Counted from the stretch's first letter, positions 34,302 to 43,680 are shown. The stretch: 64,000 nucleotides of DNA from Devosia sp. (GCA_015234425.1 JADGNE010000023.1:124001-188000), one strand, 5' to 3'. The notes: generated by a model from the sequence alone, not told the origin. A program made the numbers and translations.

Positions 34302-35357
34302 ATGAGCTATCTGACGGTCACCGATGCCACCAAGCAGTTCGGGCCCAGTTTCATGGCGCTGAACGGGGTGTCTGTTTCCATAGAGCGGGGAGAATTCTTC
34401 ACGCTGCTCGGTCCCAGCGGCTGCGGAAAGACAACTTTGCTGCGGGCTATTGCCGGCTTCAACGATCTGAGCACCGGCTCAATCACGCTGGATGGCGCCA
34501 ATCTACGGGCGGTCCCGCCGCATCAGCGCGACATCGGCATGGTGTTCCAGGACTACGCCGTCTTTCCCCATCTCAGCGTCTTCGACAACGTCGCCTTCGG
34601 TCTGAAACCGCGAAAGGTCCCGGCCGCTGAGATCAAGACGCGCGTGACCCAGGCGCTCGAGGCAGTGCGGCTCGGCGCCATGGCGGAGCGCCTGCCAGCG
34701 GCCATGTCCGGTGGCCAGCAGCAGCGCATTGGCCTCGCGCGTGCCATGGTCATCAATCCGCGCCTCCTGCTTATGGATGAACCGCTGTCGAATCTCGACG
34801 CCAAGCTCCGTATCGAGCTGCGCGAGGAAATCCGCGACATCCAGAAACAGGTCGATATCGCCACCATCTATGTCACGCACGATCAGGAAGAGGCGCTCGC
34901 CATCTCCGACCGCATCTGCGTGATGAACGCTGGCAGGATCGAGCAGGTGGGTACGCCGCAGGAGATCTACGGCAATCCCCAGACCCTGTTCGTGGCCGAG
35001 TTTGTCGGCACCATCAACCGCTTCAAATCCGGTCCTGCGCTCGATGCGATGCTGGGCACGCTCGGTCTCTCAAGCGCCGGTGTCACCAGCTGGGCGGCCC
35101 GACCCGAGCACCTTGCGCTCGGCACCCCCGGCGTTGACCACGCAGACGCGGCGACGCTCTCGGGCACGGTGACAAAATTCACCTATCTGGGTCGCGAGGC
35201 CCATGTTCAGGTCGATACGCCCGCCGGACTGCTGGTGGTCCAGCTCGCCAATCCCGGCATGACCGCGACGCGCCAAACCGGCGAGACGGTTACCGTCATC
35301 GTCCCGCGGTCTGCGCTTATGGCGTTCGGCGCCGACAGCGTCCGTGTGAAGGGGTAG
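34302..35357 (+). CDS. ABC transporter ATPase, FbpC/PotA type, copy 1
   Basis: The 351-residue ATPase has Walker A LGPSGCGKTT near residue 37, Q-loop MVFQDYAVFPHL, signature MSGGQQQRIGLARA, Walker B LLMDEPLSNLDA and the switch histidine in YVTHDQEEAL. A C-terminal TOBE regulatory domain occupies residues ~240-350. GGGAG precedes the ATG. It pairs with the fused permease encoded five bases downstream. Confidence 0.87.
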   Translation: MSYLTVTDATKQFGPSFMALNGVSVSIERGEFFTLLGPSGCGKTTLLRAIAGFNDLSTGSITLDGANLRAVPPHQRDIGMVFQDYAVFPHLSVFDNVAFGLKPRKVPAAEIKTRVTQALEAVRLGAMAERLPAAMSGGQQQRIGLARAMVINPRLLLMDEPLSNLDAKLRIELREEIRDIQKQVDIATIYVTHDQEEALAISDRICVMNAGRIEQVGTPQEIYGNPQTLFVAEFVGTINRFKSGPALDAMLGTLGLSSAGVTSWAARPEHLALGTPGVDHADAATLSGTVTKFTYLGREAHVQVDTPAGLLVVQLANPGMTATRQTGETVTVIVPRSALMAFGADSVRVKG

Positions 35358-35362
35358 GGGCT

Positions 35363-37003
35363 ATGCCACGCTTCAATTTCTGGACTGTGGTCATGATCCT
35401 CACCTGGATCATGCTGTTCATGCTCCTGTTCATCCCGGTCGGCTCGGTTCTTGTGTCGAGCTTTTACGACCAGAGCGGCAGTGTCACGCTCGCCAACTAC
35501 ATAAAATTCCTCAGCGAACCGCGTTTCCATCAGGCCTTCATCAACACGCTTGTGGTCGGGTTCGGGGGCCTTTTCGGTGCCTTGCTGCTGGGCTCGATCA
35601 TGGCCTTTTGCGTGTCGCGCTTCGTCATTCGCGGCGGCAAGTTCGTGTCCCTGCTCGCCATTCTGGCGCTGGTGTCGCCGCCGTTCATCGGCGCCTATTC
35701 CTGGATCGTGCTGTTCGGCGCCGGTGGTGTCGTGCGCGGCTTCCTGCGCGATTTCGGGATCACCATGCCTCCAATTTACGGCGTCGGCGGCATCCTCATT
35801 GTCTTCTCGCTGAAGTTCTACCCTTACGTCTATCTCATGGTCTCGGGTGCCCTGAGCAACGTCAACCGCTCGCTTGAAGAGGCAGCGGAAGGCCTAGGGC
35901 TGACGCCTTGGCAGCGCGCCATGAAAATCTCGTTCCCGATGGTGTTTCCGGCCCTGACCGCCGGGGGCCTTCTGGCCCTGATCCATGCCATCGCCGATTT
36001 CGGCACACCGCGTCTTCTCGGGCGTGGCTACAACGTGCTCGCTACCGAAGCCTTCACCCTCTACGCGGCGGAAGTCGGCTCCAACATGTCGATGGCCACC
36101 ACCATCAGCGTGATCCTGATCATCGTCTCGATGGTATTCGTGCTGCTGCAGCGCTACATGTCCCGCCGCAACGTCTACCACGGCAACATGATCAACAAGC
36201 CGGTGCGCATCCAGCTCAAGGGCTGGCGCAACGTGCTCGCCCATTTCGCCGTTTATTTCATCGGCCTGTGCGGGGCGATGCCGGTGATCATCTCGATCAT
36301 CTACTCCTTCCGCAAAACGAGCGGCCCCGTGTTTCAGAACGGCTTTGCGCTGCAGAGCTACGAGCGCATCCTGTTCAATCTCGGCGACGTCGTCCGCAAT
36401 TCGCTGACCTTCTCCTTCGCCGCCGTCGCCCTCATCGTTGTGGTCGGCACCATCGTCGGCGTCCTCGTGGCGCGGCGCACCAATCTCAATACCGCACTGC
36501 TCGATGGCGCCTTCATGGTGCCCTATGTCATGCCCGGCATTGTTATCGGTATCGCCTTCATCGCCGCCTTCAATACCGGTCCGGTCGTACTGACCGGAAC
36601 AGCCGCGATCATCATCCTCTCCATCTTCATCCGCCGCTTGCCCTATACGGTGCGCACAACGGCATCCTCGCTGCGGCAGATCTCGCCCAGCATGGAGGAG
36701 GCGGCGATCTCGCTGGGATACAGCCCCTTCCAGGCATTCCTGCGCATCACCGTGCCACTGATCGTGCCGGGCATCATTGCCGGCGGCATGCTGAGTTTCG
36801 TCACCGCCATCAACGAGCTGTCGTCCTCGCTGGTGCTCTACGTCGGCAGCACCATGACCATGCCGGTGCGCATCTACCTGCTTATTCTCGACGGGGATTT
36901 CGGGGTCGCCGCGGCGCTCTCGACCATCCTGCTCGCTCTGAGCAGTTGTGCCGTATACATCGCCTTCCGCTTTATGGGCCGAAACGAGCAGGCGCTGTTG
37001 TGA
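35363..37003 (+). CDS. Fused-dimer ABC permease, FbpB/ThiP type, copy 1
   Basis: The 546-residue inner-membrane protein contains two MetI-type permease halves with about twelve helices. Each half has an EAA loop: EEAAEGLGLTPWQRAMKI near residue 173 and EEAAISLGYSPFQAFLRI near residue 445. This fused form is typical of ferric, thiamine and 2-aminoethylphosphonate importers. It lies between its ATPase and a second binding protein, in an order suggesting one transporter unit with either or both binding proteins. Confidence 0.86.
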   Translation: MPRFNFWTVVMILTWIMLFMLLFIPVGSVLVSSFYDQSGSVTLANYIKFLSEPRFHQAFINTLVVGFGGLFGALLLGSIMAFCVSRFVIRGGKFVSLLAILALVSPPFIGAYSWIVLFGAGGVVRGFLRDFGITMPPIYGVGGILIVFSLKFYPYVYLMVSGALSNVNRSLEEAAEGLGLTPWQRAMKISFPMVFPALTAGGLLALIHAIADFGTPRLLGRGYNVLATEAFTLYAAEVGSNMSMATTISVILIIVSMVFVLLQRYMSRRNVYHGNMINKPVRIQLKGWRNVLAHFAVYFIGLCGAMPVIISIIYSFRKTSGPVFQNGFALQSYERILFNLGDVVRNSLTFSFAAVALIVVVGTIVGVLVARRTNLNTALLDGAFMVPYVMPGIVIGIAFIAAFNTGPVVLTGTAAIIILSIFIRRLPYTVRTTASSLRQISPSMEEAAISLGYSPFQAFLRITVPLIVPGIIAGGMLSFVTAINELSSSLVLYVGSTMTMPVRIYLLILDGDFGVAAALSTILLALSSCAVYIAFRFMGRNEQALL

Positions 37004-37053
37004 CGCCCGCCTCGAACACCGAACGCAAACTGAGAATCTCCCGGAGGAACACC

Positions 37054-38082
37054 ATGCCAAGCCTGACCAAGATTACCGCTACAGCCTTTTTCGCGACCGC
37101 CGTGTCGCTGGTCGCCCTGGCCAGCGCCCAGGGCCAGGAGATTTCGGGCACCACGCTCGTCGTCTATACCCCCAATGAAGAAGGCATGCTGCAGAGCCTG
37201 ATCCCGGTGTTCGAAGGCAACACTGGCGTCACGGTGCAGCTGATTACTGCCGGCACGGGTGAGCTCTACTCCCGCATCCGCAGCGAGTCCGGCAATCCGC
37301 AGGGCGACGTGATGTTTGGCGGCGGCGCTGCTCAGGCCGCGGTTAATTCCGAGCTCTGGCAGGAATATGTTTCGCCCGAAGACGCGAACATGGTCGATGC
37401 CGGCAAGAACACGACCGGCGCCTTTACGCCCTACCAGGCCGACGGCTCCAATCTCCTTGTCAACACCGAAGGCCTGGCTGCCGCAGGCATCGAGGTCAAC
37501 AGCTACGCCGACCTTCTGCAGCCCGAACTCAAGGGCAAGATCGCCTATGGCGATCCCACCGGTTCGTCCTCGGCCTTCGCGCAGCTCACCAATATGCTCA
37601 AGGCCGTCGGCGGCGATTATGAAGCCCAGGCCGGCTGGGATTACGTGACCGCACTGGTCGACCAGCTCGACGGCATTTCTATCGGCTCTTCCAGCCAGGT
37701 GGCCGCCGACGTGGCCAATGGCGAATATATCGTCGGCCTGACCTATGAGCCGCTGTCCCTGAATTTTGTGCTCAGCGGCGCGCCCGTCGAAATTGTCTAT
37801 CCCTCTGAAGGCGCAGCCTTCCTACCGGCGACCATCCAGATGATCAAGGGCGGCCCCAATCCGCCGGCCGCCGAAGCCTTCATTGACTTCATCATCTCCG
37901 AAGAGGGCCAGACCATCATCGCCGAGCAGACCGCCGGTCGCCCGCTGCGCGACGGTATCGACAAGCCGGGCCTGCCCGCGCTCGCCGATATTCCGACCGT
38001 TCAGGAAGACGGCCCCTATGTGGCCGCGCACCGTGAGGAAATCGTCGCGAAATACCGCGCGATCCTCGAAGCGCGTTCCTGA
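37054..38082 (+). CDS. FbpA/AfuA-type ABC transporter binding protein 2
   Basis: The 342-residue precursor has a Sec signal with cleavage near ASAQGQE (residue 29). The mature protein starts TLVVYTPNEEGMLQSLIPVFE. The conserved late segment (IVYPSEGAAFLPATIQMIKGG) is the usual one of this class and lacks the iron-binding tyrosine pair. A CGGAGGAA site precedes the ATG at 37054; the open frame runs much further upstream only as a shadow of the permease gene. It probably serves the ATPase and permease that follow. Confidence 0.82.
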   Translation: MPSLTKITATAFFATAVSLVALASAQGQEISGTTLVVYTPNEEGMLQSLIPVFEGNTGVTVQLITAGTGELYSRIRSESGNPQGDVMFGGGAAQAAVNSELWQEYVSPEDANMVDAGKNTTGAFTPYQADGSNLLVNTEGLAAAGIEVNSYADLLQPELKGKIAYGDPTGSSSAFAQLTNMLKAVGGDYEAQAGWDYVTALVDQLDGISIGSSSQVAADVANGEYIVGLTYEPLSLNFVLSGAPVEIVYPSEGAAFLPATIQMIKGGPNPPAAEAFIDFIISEEGQTIIAEQTAGRPLRDGIDKPGLPALADIPTVQEDGPYVAAHREEIVAKYRAILEARS

Positions 38083-38114
38083 TTTCTGAGTATGGCCCGA
38101 GCCGGAGTAACACC

Positions 38115-39200
38115 ATGACCCGAATATCTCTCAAGGCACTTCGCAAGGAGTATAACGGTCAGGTGGCCATTCCCGATCTCAATCTCGAGATCGCCGATGG
38201 TGAGTTTTTCACCCTGCTCGGGCCTTCAGGTTGCGGCAAGACCACGCTCCTGCGGATGATCGCCGGCTTCAACTCGATTGAAGCCGGGACCATCTCTTTT
38301 GATGGTCAGGTGATCAATGATCGTCCTGCCTCCGAGCGCAACATCGGCATGGTGTTCCAGAACTATGCCCTGTTCCCGCAGATGACGGCGGCCAAGAACG
38401 TCGGCTTTGGCCTCCAGACCCGCAAGGTCGCGCGGGCCGAGGCTGATCGCCGGGTTGCCGAGGCACTGGAATCGGTGCGCATGGCCCATCTTGGGGACCG
38501 ACTGCCCGGCCAGATGTCTGGCGGCCAGCAGCAGCGCGTGGCGCTGGCGCGTGCGCTCGTTATCCAGCCGGCGCTTCTGTTGATGGACGAGCCGCTCTCC
38601 AATCTCGACGCCAAGCTGCGCGTCGAAATGCGCGACACCATTCGCCAGGCCCAGCGCGACGCAGGCATCACCACGGTCTATGTTACCCATGACCAGGAAG
38701 AGGCCATGGCAGTGTCCGACCGGATCGCGGTGATGAACCTCGGTGTCGTGCAACAGGTCGGCACCCCGGCCGAAATCTACCGCAGCCCGGCCAATCGCTT
38801 CGTCGCCGAATTCATCGGCAAGACCAATTTGCTTGAGCGCGACCTCGTCCGGGATGAGGGCAGGGCGCGCATCGACCTTGGCAATGGACAGGTGATCGAC
38901 GTCACCGACATGATAGACCCCGGCGCGAGTGGCCGCGTGCAGGTCTCGGTTCGCCCCGAAGCGGTCAAGGCCGCCGCGACCGGGCTCGCCGCCGAAGTGG
39001 TCGACGAGACCTTCCTTGGCTCGCATTCCCAGGTGCGCGCTCAACTGCAAACCGGCGAAATCATCGAGTTCCTCGAGCACTCCCGCCGCTCGGTGCTATG
39101 GCAGCGCGGCGAAAAAGTGTTCCTCGAAATCGACCGGGACATGCTCACCTTCTTTGATGCCGTGAGCGGCACCTCGATCATGCGGGGAGAGGCAAGGTGA
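38115..39200 (+). CDS. ABC transporter ATPase, FbpC/PotA type, copy 2
   Basis: The 361-residue ATPase has Walker A LGPSGCGKTT, Q-loop MVFQNYALFPQM, signature [14 protein letters not shown], Walker B LLMDEPLSNLDA and YVTHDQEEAM, followed by a TOBE domain. It is a paralogue of the product at 34302. Its stop overlaps the following permease start (GTGA), so the two are translationally coupled. Confidence 0.87.
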   Translation: MTRISLKALRKEYNGQVAIPDLNLEIADGEFFTLLGPSGCGKTTLLRMIAGFNSIEAGTISFDGQVINDRPASERNIGMVFQNYALFPQMTAAKNVGFGLQTRKVARAEADRRVAEALESVRMAHLGDRLPGQMSGGQQQRVALARALVIQPALLLMDEPLSNLDAKLRVEMRDTIRQAQRDAGITTVYVTHDQEEAMAVSDRIAVMNLGVVQQVGTPAEIYRSPANRFVAEFIGKTNLLERDLVRDEGRARIDLGNGQVIDVTDMIDPGASGRVQVSVRPEAVKAAATGLAAEVVDETFLGSHSQVRAQLQTGEIIEFLEHSRRSVLWQRGEKVFLEIDRDMLTFFDAVSGTSIMRGEAR

Positions 39201-40846
39201 AACTCGCGGGCAAAACCGTAGATGGATGGACTTCTGTCGCACTGCTGCTGACGGGCGGCTACCTCTTCATGGTGGTCTGGCCGCTTGTGACCGTGCTGTT
39301 CGCCAGCGTGACCAATGGCGATGGCTTTTCGCTGGATGGGTTTGCGACCTTCTTCTCGTCGCGCCTTTATTACGGCACGCTGCTCAACAGTCTCGTGGTG
39401 ACGGTCTGCGTGACGGTGCTGGCCTTCGCTATCGCCTTTCCGCTCGCCTATTTCATGACCATGTTCCGCATCCCGGGGAACCGCACCATCCAAGTGTTGA
39501 TCCTGGCCTCCATGATGTCGCCGCCATTTATCGGCGCCTATTCCTGGATCCTGCTGCTCGGTAATAATGGTCTCATCACCCGGTGGTTCAAGGATATCGG
39601 GCTGGAAGTGCCGAGCATCTATGGCTTCACCGGCATCGTGCTGGTGCTGACCCTCCAGCTTGTGCCGCTGATCTTCACCTATCTCATGGGCGCCTGGCGC
39701 ACCATCGACGTCTCCCTGCTCGAGGCGGCCGAGAGCATGGGCATGACTGGCTGGCGCCGCGCCATGAAAGTCATCACGCCCTTGCTGCTCCCGACCATCC
39801 TCGGCGGTAGCCTCCTCGTCTTCGTGCGTGCCTTCGCCGATTTCGGCACGCCCATGCTGATCGGGCAGGGGTTCCGCACCATTCCGGTACTGATCTACAG
39901 CTCCTTCGTCGGCGAAGTCAGCGTCGACCGCAGCTTCGCTGCCGCAGTCGCTGTGATCGTCATTGCGGTCACGCTCGGCGTGTTCCTGATCCAGAAGTAC
40001 ATCGTTGATCGCCGCACCTTCTCGATGACGGCCATGCGCGCCATCGAACCCATCCGCCTCTCCGGTTGGAAGGGTTTTGGCGTCTACGCTTATGTCTATG
40101 GCTTTCTGGTGCTGGCCCTGGCGCCGCTCGCCGTCGTGGTGATCAGCTCGTTCCGCAACACGCTCTATGGCCAGTTTGTCGACGGCTTCTCGTTCCGCAA
40201 CTACATCACCGCCCAGCGGGACATCATCCGCTATATCACCAACACTTTCAGCATCGGCATCACTGCTCTGGTGCTCCTGGTTATCGTCGCGGTGTTGGTG
40301 TCTTACCTGACTGTCCGCCGCAAGGGAGCGCTCACCGGCGCGCTCGATACCATGACTATGGTGCCCTATGTGGTGCCGGGCCTTATCATCGGCATCGCCC
40401 TGATCACCGCGTTCAGCCAGCCCCCACTGGTGCTGACGGGGACATTTGCGGTGATGGTGCTGGCGCTGGCGATCCGCCGCTTGCCCTATTCGGTGCGCTC
40501 CACCACGGCGCTGATGTATCAGTTCAGCCCGAGCATCGAGGAGGCCGCCGTCAGCCTCGGCGCTTCAAAATTCCGGACACTGGTGCAGGTGATCGTGCCG
40601 GCGCTCGCGCCCGGCATCGTCTCGGGCGCCGTTCTGAGCTGGGTGACCATCATCACTGAACTCAGTACGACGCTCTTCCTCTACAATACCTCGACCCAGA
40701 CGCTCTCCCTGGGCATCTACGCGCAGGTCATCCGCGGCCAATTGGGCACTGCCGCGGCGCTCTCGACCATCCTGCTCATTCTCACCATGCTCTCGCTTTT
40801 CCTCCTCCTCCGCCTCTCCGGCGGCAGCAAGGAAATCCGCCTCTGA
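39197..40846 (+). CDS. Fused-dimer ABC permease, FbpB/ThiP type, copy 2
   Basis: The 549-residue membrane protein is a paralogue of the product at 35363, again with two MetI halves and two EAA loops (LEAAESMGMTGWRRAMKV and EEAAVSLGASKFRTLVQV). The GTG start overlaps the ATPase stop and has GGGGAGAGG upstream. With the binding protein at 37054 and ATPase at 38115 it makes a second complete importer. It is followed by a strong terminator. Confidence 0.86.
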   Translation: MKLAGKTVDGWTSVALLLTGGYLFMVVWPLVTVLFASVTNGDGFSLDGFATFFSSRLYYGTLLNSLVVTVCVTVLAFAIAFPLAYFMTMFRIPGNRTIQVLILASMMSPPFIGAYSWILLLGNNGLITRWFKDIGLEVPSIYGFTGIVLVLTLQLVPLIFTYLMGAWRTIDVSLLEAAESMGMTGWRRAMKVITPLLLPTILGGSLLVFVRAFADFGTPMLIGQGFRTIPVLIYSSFVGEVSVDRSFAAAVAVIVIAVTLGVFLIQKYIVDRRTFSMTAMRAIEPIRLSGWKGFGVYAYVYGFLVLALAPLAVVVISSFRNTLYGQFVDGFSFRNYITAQRDIIRYITNTFSIGITALVLLVIVAVLVSYLTVRRKGALTGALDTMTMVPYVVPGLIIGIALITAFSQPPLVLTGTFAVMVLALAIRRLPYSVRSTTALMYQFSPSIEEAAVSLGASKFRTLVQVIVPALAPGIVSGAVLSWVTIITELSTTLFLYNTSTQTLSLGIYAQVIRGQLGTAAALSTILLILTMLSLFLLLRLSGGSKEIRL

Positions 40847-40851
40847 CCGAC

Positions 40852-40892
40852 AGGCGACCAATGGCTCTGATCTCGCCATTGGTCGCCTTCTT
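40852..40892 (+). terminator. Intrinsic terminator after the double importer cluster
   Basis: A perfect fourteen-pair stem (40852-40865 with 40875-40888, nine-base loop) is followed by TTCTT. It starts six bases after the permease stop and separates the importer operon from the phosphonate genes. Confidence 0.88.
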
Positions 40893-41138
40893 AGTATCAA
40901 TCGCCTTACGCCCTAAGCGCTGCATCTAGACCCGCCGCCGCCATGCAGCTCAATCACGCCCGAGCGTTCAAAGAACGCAACTCCCGAGGAAGTCTGCTCG
41001 AGTTGCCACTGCGGTCAGCAATGGGGCACGGCTCCGGCGGCTCTGACACGATCGTTCAAGAAAATTCCGCGTCATCTTCGCCACCAAGCAAGCGAGTCAT
41101 GCATTGGGCATGTGTCGAGGGCAGAGCTTCAAATCGCG

Positions 41139-41167
41139 CGGTCGCGAAACTGTCACTCAACTGGGGT
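41139..41167 (+). promoter_or_regulatory. Weak Pho-box-like repeats before phnM
   Basis: The 305-base gap 40893-41197 holds no gene. Near its end three seven-base units spaced by four bases read CGGTCGC, CTGTCAC and CTGGGGT. The middle one fits the PhoB half-site CTGTCAT well; the outer two are poor. The repeats end 30 bases before the phnM start. A small hairpin (GCGTTC-AAA-GAACGC, 40964-40978) is the only other structure seen in the gap. Confidence 0.35.
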
Positions 41168-41197
41168 AACGCCAGCGCATCATCAGTGAGGCGCGGA

Positions 41198-42346
41198 ATG
41201 AACAAGATTGCGATCCAGGAAACCACTCTCTCAAACGCAAGGATTGTGTTGGCAGATCAAGTTCTTGAGGGAGCGGTTTGCTTCGCAGACGGCGTCATCA
41301 CCGACATTGGCGAGGCCAGCGGCCGTGGGCAGGATCTTAATGGCGACTATCTGATACCGGGCCTCGTCGAGCTCCACACGGATCATCTGGAAACCCACTA
41401 TGCGCCGCGTCCCAAGGTGCGTTGGCACCCGGTGGCCGCTGTCCAGGCTCATGACGCGCAGATCGCGGCGTCGGGGATTACGACGGTTTTCGACGCCATC
41501 CGCGTGGGGCTGGATGAGCATTCCGATATGGGCACGGACGAGCTGCGAATCCTCGCTGATGCCATCACGGCAGGGGTGAACGCGGGCCGGCTGCGGGCAG
41601 ATCACCTCATCCATTTGCGCTGCGAGGTCTCGGCGCCGGATTGTCTCAAGAGCTTTGAAAAGATCATGGACCATCCGCTGGTCCGGCTCGCCTCGCTGAT
41701 GGATCATGCGCCTGGCCAACGGCAGTTTGCCAGCGCCGACGCCTATCGCGTCTACTACCAGGGCAAGCTCAAGATGAGCGATCAGGCGCTCGCAGAGTTC
41801 ATCGCGCGCCGTAGCCACGAGTCCAGTGTCTATTCGGACAAGCATCGCAAGGCCTTGGCCGAGCTCAGCAATTCCCGGGGCATCGCGCTCGCTTCACATG
41901 ACGATGCGACCAGTGCACATGTCGATGCGGCGAAGGCGCTCGGCATCCGCATTGCCGAATTCCCGACCACTCTCGAGGCCGCGCAGGCGTCGCGCGAGGC
42001 CGGTATGGCCATCCTGATGGGTGGGCCGAATGTGGTTCGCGGCGGGTCGCATTCGGGCAATGTTTCGGCGCGCGAACTGGCGGCGGCCGGGCTGCTGGAC
42101 ATTTTGTCGTCCGACTACATTCCATTTTCCATGCTGCAGAGCGCTTTCTGCCTGGTCGAGACTGTTCCGGGCATTTCCCTTCCGGAAGCGATCAGCTTTG
42201 TGACGAAGCGCCCGGCGGAGGCTGCGGGGCTCAAAGATCGCGGCGAGATCGCCATCGGCAAACGGGCCGATCTCGTGCATCTGCGGATCGAGGAGGGCAT
42301 CCCGATTGTGCAGACGGTCTGGCGCCAGGGCATTCGGGTCATATGA
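41198..42346 (+). CDS. phnM: PhnM, ribophosphonate triphosphate diphosphatase
   Basis: The 382-residue amidohydrolase removes pyrophosphate from alpha-D-ribose-1-alkylphosphonate-5-triphosphate in the C-P lyase pathway. Metal-binding residues are seen in HTDHLETHYAP, and the family GGPNVVRGGSHSGN loop lies near residue 290. I chose the ATG at 41198 (family length ~378); the longer reading from 40943 is not conserved in character and lacks a ribosome site. It overlaps phnN by four bases. Pho-box-like repeats lie just upstream. Confidence 0.92.
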   Translation: MNKIAIQETTLSNARIVLADQVLEGAVCFADGVITDIGEASGRGQDLNGDYLIPGLVELHTDHLETHYAPRPKVRWHPVAAVQAHDAQIAASGITTVFDAIRVGLDEHSDMGTDELRILADAITAGVNAGRLRADHLIHLRCEVSAPDCLKSFEKIMDHPLVRLASLMDHAPGQRQFASADAYRVYYQGKLKMSDQALAEFIARRSHESSVYSDKHRKALAELSNSRGIALASHDDATSAHVDAAKALGIRIAEFPTTLEAAQASREAGMAILMGGPNVVRGGSHSGNVSARELAAAGLLDILSSDYIPFSMLQSAFCLVETVPGISLPEAISFVTKRPAEAAGLKDRGEIAIGKRADLVHLRIEEGIPIVQTVWRQGIRVI

Positions 42347-42891
42347 GCGGGATCTTCGTCGCCATTGTCGGCCCCAGCGGGGTCGGCAAGGACAGTCTTC
42401 TCAGCTATGCCCGCGAAAGTATTGGGGAGGATATGGTCGTCGTTCGCCGCACCATCACCCGCGCGGCGGAAGAAAGTAGCGAGGAGCACGACAGCCTGAC
42501 GGTTGCGCAGTTCGCCATGGCGGTCGCCGATGGGGAATTTTCGCTGCATTGGCAAGCACATGGCCTGAGCTATGCGCTGCCGAAAAACGTGGAGCGCGAA
42601 CTTGCCTCGGGAAGGCTCGTGGTCGCCAATCTCTCGCGGGCGGTGTTGCCGATGGCGGCGGAGCGGTTTGACCGGATGGTGGTTGTGGCGGTGACGGCGC
42701 GCCCGGAGGTCATTGTGCAGCGTTTGTTCGGGCGGGGTCGGGAGAGCGCGGAAGAGATCCGGGATCGGCTCAATCGGTTGGTGGACTGCCTGCCGGCCGA
42801 GGCGATCGAGATCGATAATTCGGACGCCATCGATATCGCGGGCGATAAATTCGTAAGCCTGCTCAAGAGTTTACTGGCGAAACCACACTGA
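42343..42891 (+). CDS. phnN: PhnN, ribose 1,5-bisphosphate phosphokinase
   Basis: The 182-residue kinase turns ribose-1,5-bisphosphate from the C-P lyase pathway into PRPP. It is a small guanylate-kinase-like P-loop protein with Walker A VGPSGVGKDSLL at residues 8-19 and RRTITRAAEE as the substrate-binding region. It overlaps phnM by four bases and converges on phnF with one base between the stop codons. Confidence 0.9.
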   Translation: MSGIFVAIVGPSGVGKDSLLSYARESIGEDMVVVRRTITRAAEESSEEHDSLTVAQFAMAVADGEFSLHWQAHGLSYALPKNVERELASGRLVVANLSRAVLPMAAERFDRMVVVAVTARPEVIVQRLFGRGRESAEEIRDRLNRLVDCLPAEAIEIDNSDAIDIAGDKFVSLLKSLLAKPH

Positions 42892-42892
42892 C

Positions 42893-43618
42893 CTAGACGA
42901 CCAACTCCAGGCGTTCGGCGGGGAAGCGGGTCAGAGCGTAGCTGAGCGGAAGGCCCTGCTGGTCGACGTCGGCCGCTTCAGAGACCAGGACTACGGCGCC
43001 GGGGGCGAGGTGCAGGTCCTGCGCTTCCGAGACATCCGCCTGCCGAGCAGAGATGCGGGTCCAGGCGCGCGAATAGTCCAAAACCCCATAGCTTTCAAAG
43101 ACTTTGGTGATCGACTGGAGCTTGTCGGCGCGTTCGGCAAAATCGGGGAAGCGCCCCTCTGGGACCCAGGTGGTCGAGCGTGAAACCGGTACGCCGTCGG
43201 CTATGGAGAGGGATTCCATCCGCACACACAACGCTTCAGTTGGCAACGCCAAGGCGTTGTTAACTCTGGATGTTCCCGCTTCGACGTTCTGGGCCAGCAG
43301 ACGGGTGATCAGGGTTTCGGCCTGTCCCTTCAGGCCATCGCGAAACCTTGTGCGCTTGCCGATCGGGTAGGTGAGTCGCTTGATGTCGCGCACGAAGGTG
43401 CCGCGGCCCTGTTCGGCGATGACGACATGCTCCTCGGCGAGGACCGCCAAGGCGCGTCGGACAGTGTGGCGGTTAGCGGAAAACCGTTGTGCCAGAAGGG
43501 CTTCCGAGGGAAGGCGGTCCCCCGGCGTAAGTTTGCCGCCGATGATGTCGAGGCGGATGCTGTCGGCGATCTGACGCCAGAGTGCGATGCCACCAGAAGC
43601 TTTTTGCGGGCCTGTCAT
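42893..43618 (-). CDS. phnF: PhnF, GntR/HutC-type repressor of phosphonate genes
   Basis: The 241-residue regulator has a GntR winged helix (SEALLAQRFSANRHTVRRAL near residue 38) and a UTRA sensor domain in the second half. PhnF proteins repress phn operons and release DNA when phosphate or a pathway ligand signals. It is divergent from phnG, with a palindromic site (43661-43680) in the 76-base gap, so it probably controls phnG-L and itself. Confidence 0.88.
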   Translation of the reverse strand: MTGPQKASGGIALWRQIADSIRLDIIGGKLTPGDRLPSEALLAQRFSANRHTVRRALAVLAEEHVVIAEQGRGTFVRDIKRLTYPIGKRTRFRDGLKGQAETLITRLLAQNVEAGTSRVNNALALPTEALCVRMESLSIADGVPVSRSTTWVPEGRFPDFAERADKLQSITKVFESYGVLDYSRAWTRISARQADVSEAQDLHLAPGAVVLVSEAADVDQQGLPLSYALTRFPAERLELVV

Positions 43619-43660
43619 ATGGGCTTCACATCCTTGGCCTAGAGCGGCGTTCGTGATTAG

Positions 43661-43680
43661 TTGTCTATAGAACTAGACAA
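43661..43680. promoter_or_regulatory. PhnF-type operator between phnF and phnG
   Basis: TTGTCTA at 43661-43667 and TAGACAA at 43674-43680 form a perfect seven-base inverted repeat with a six-base spacer. It resembles the TGTCTA-GACA type of HutC/PhnF operators and lies 14 bases before the phnG start and 43 bases from the phnF start, so binding would block both. Confidence 0.65.

Noticed and set aside
35908..37053. N-terminal extension of the binding protein at 37054
   Set aside because: The open frame upstream of 37054 overlaps the permease gene out of frame; the signal peptide and ribosome site start at 37054.
33185..40846. Iron(III) transport as the function of the FbpABC-type importers
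   Set aside because: Family resemblance alone is not enough; the iron-binding tyrosine pair is not visible and the neighbours are phosphonate genes. Kept as unresolved.
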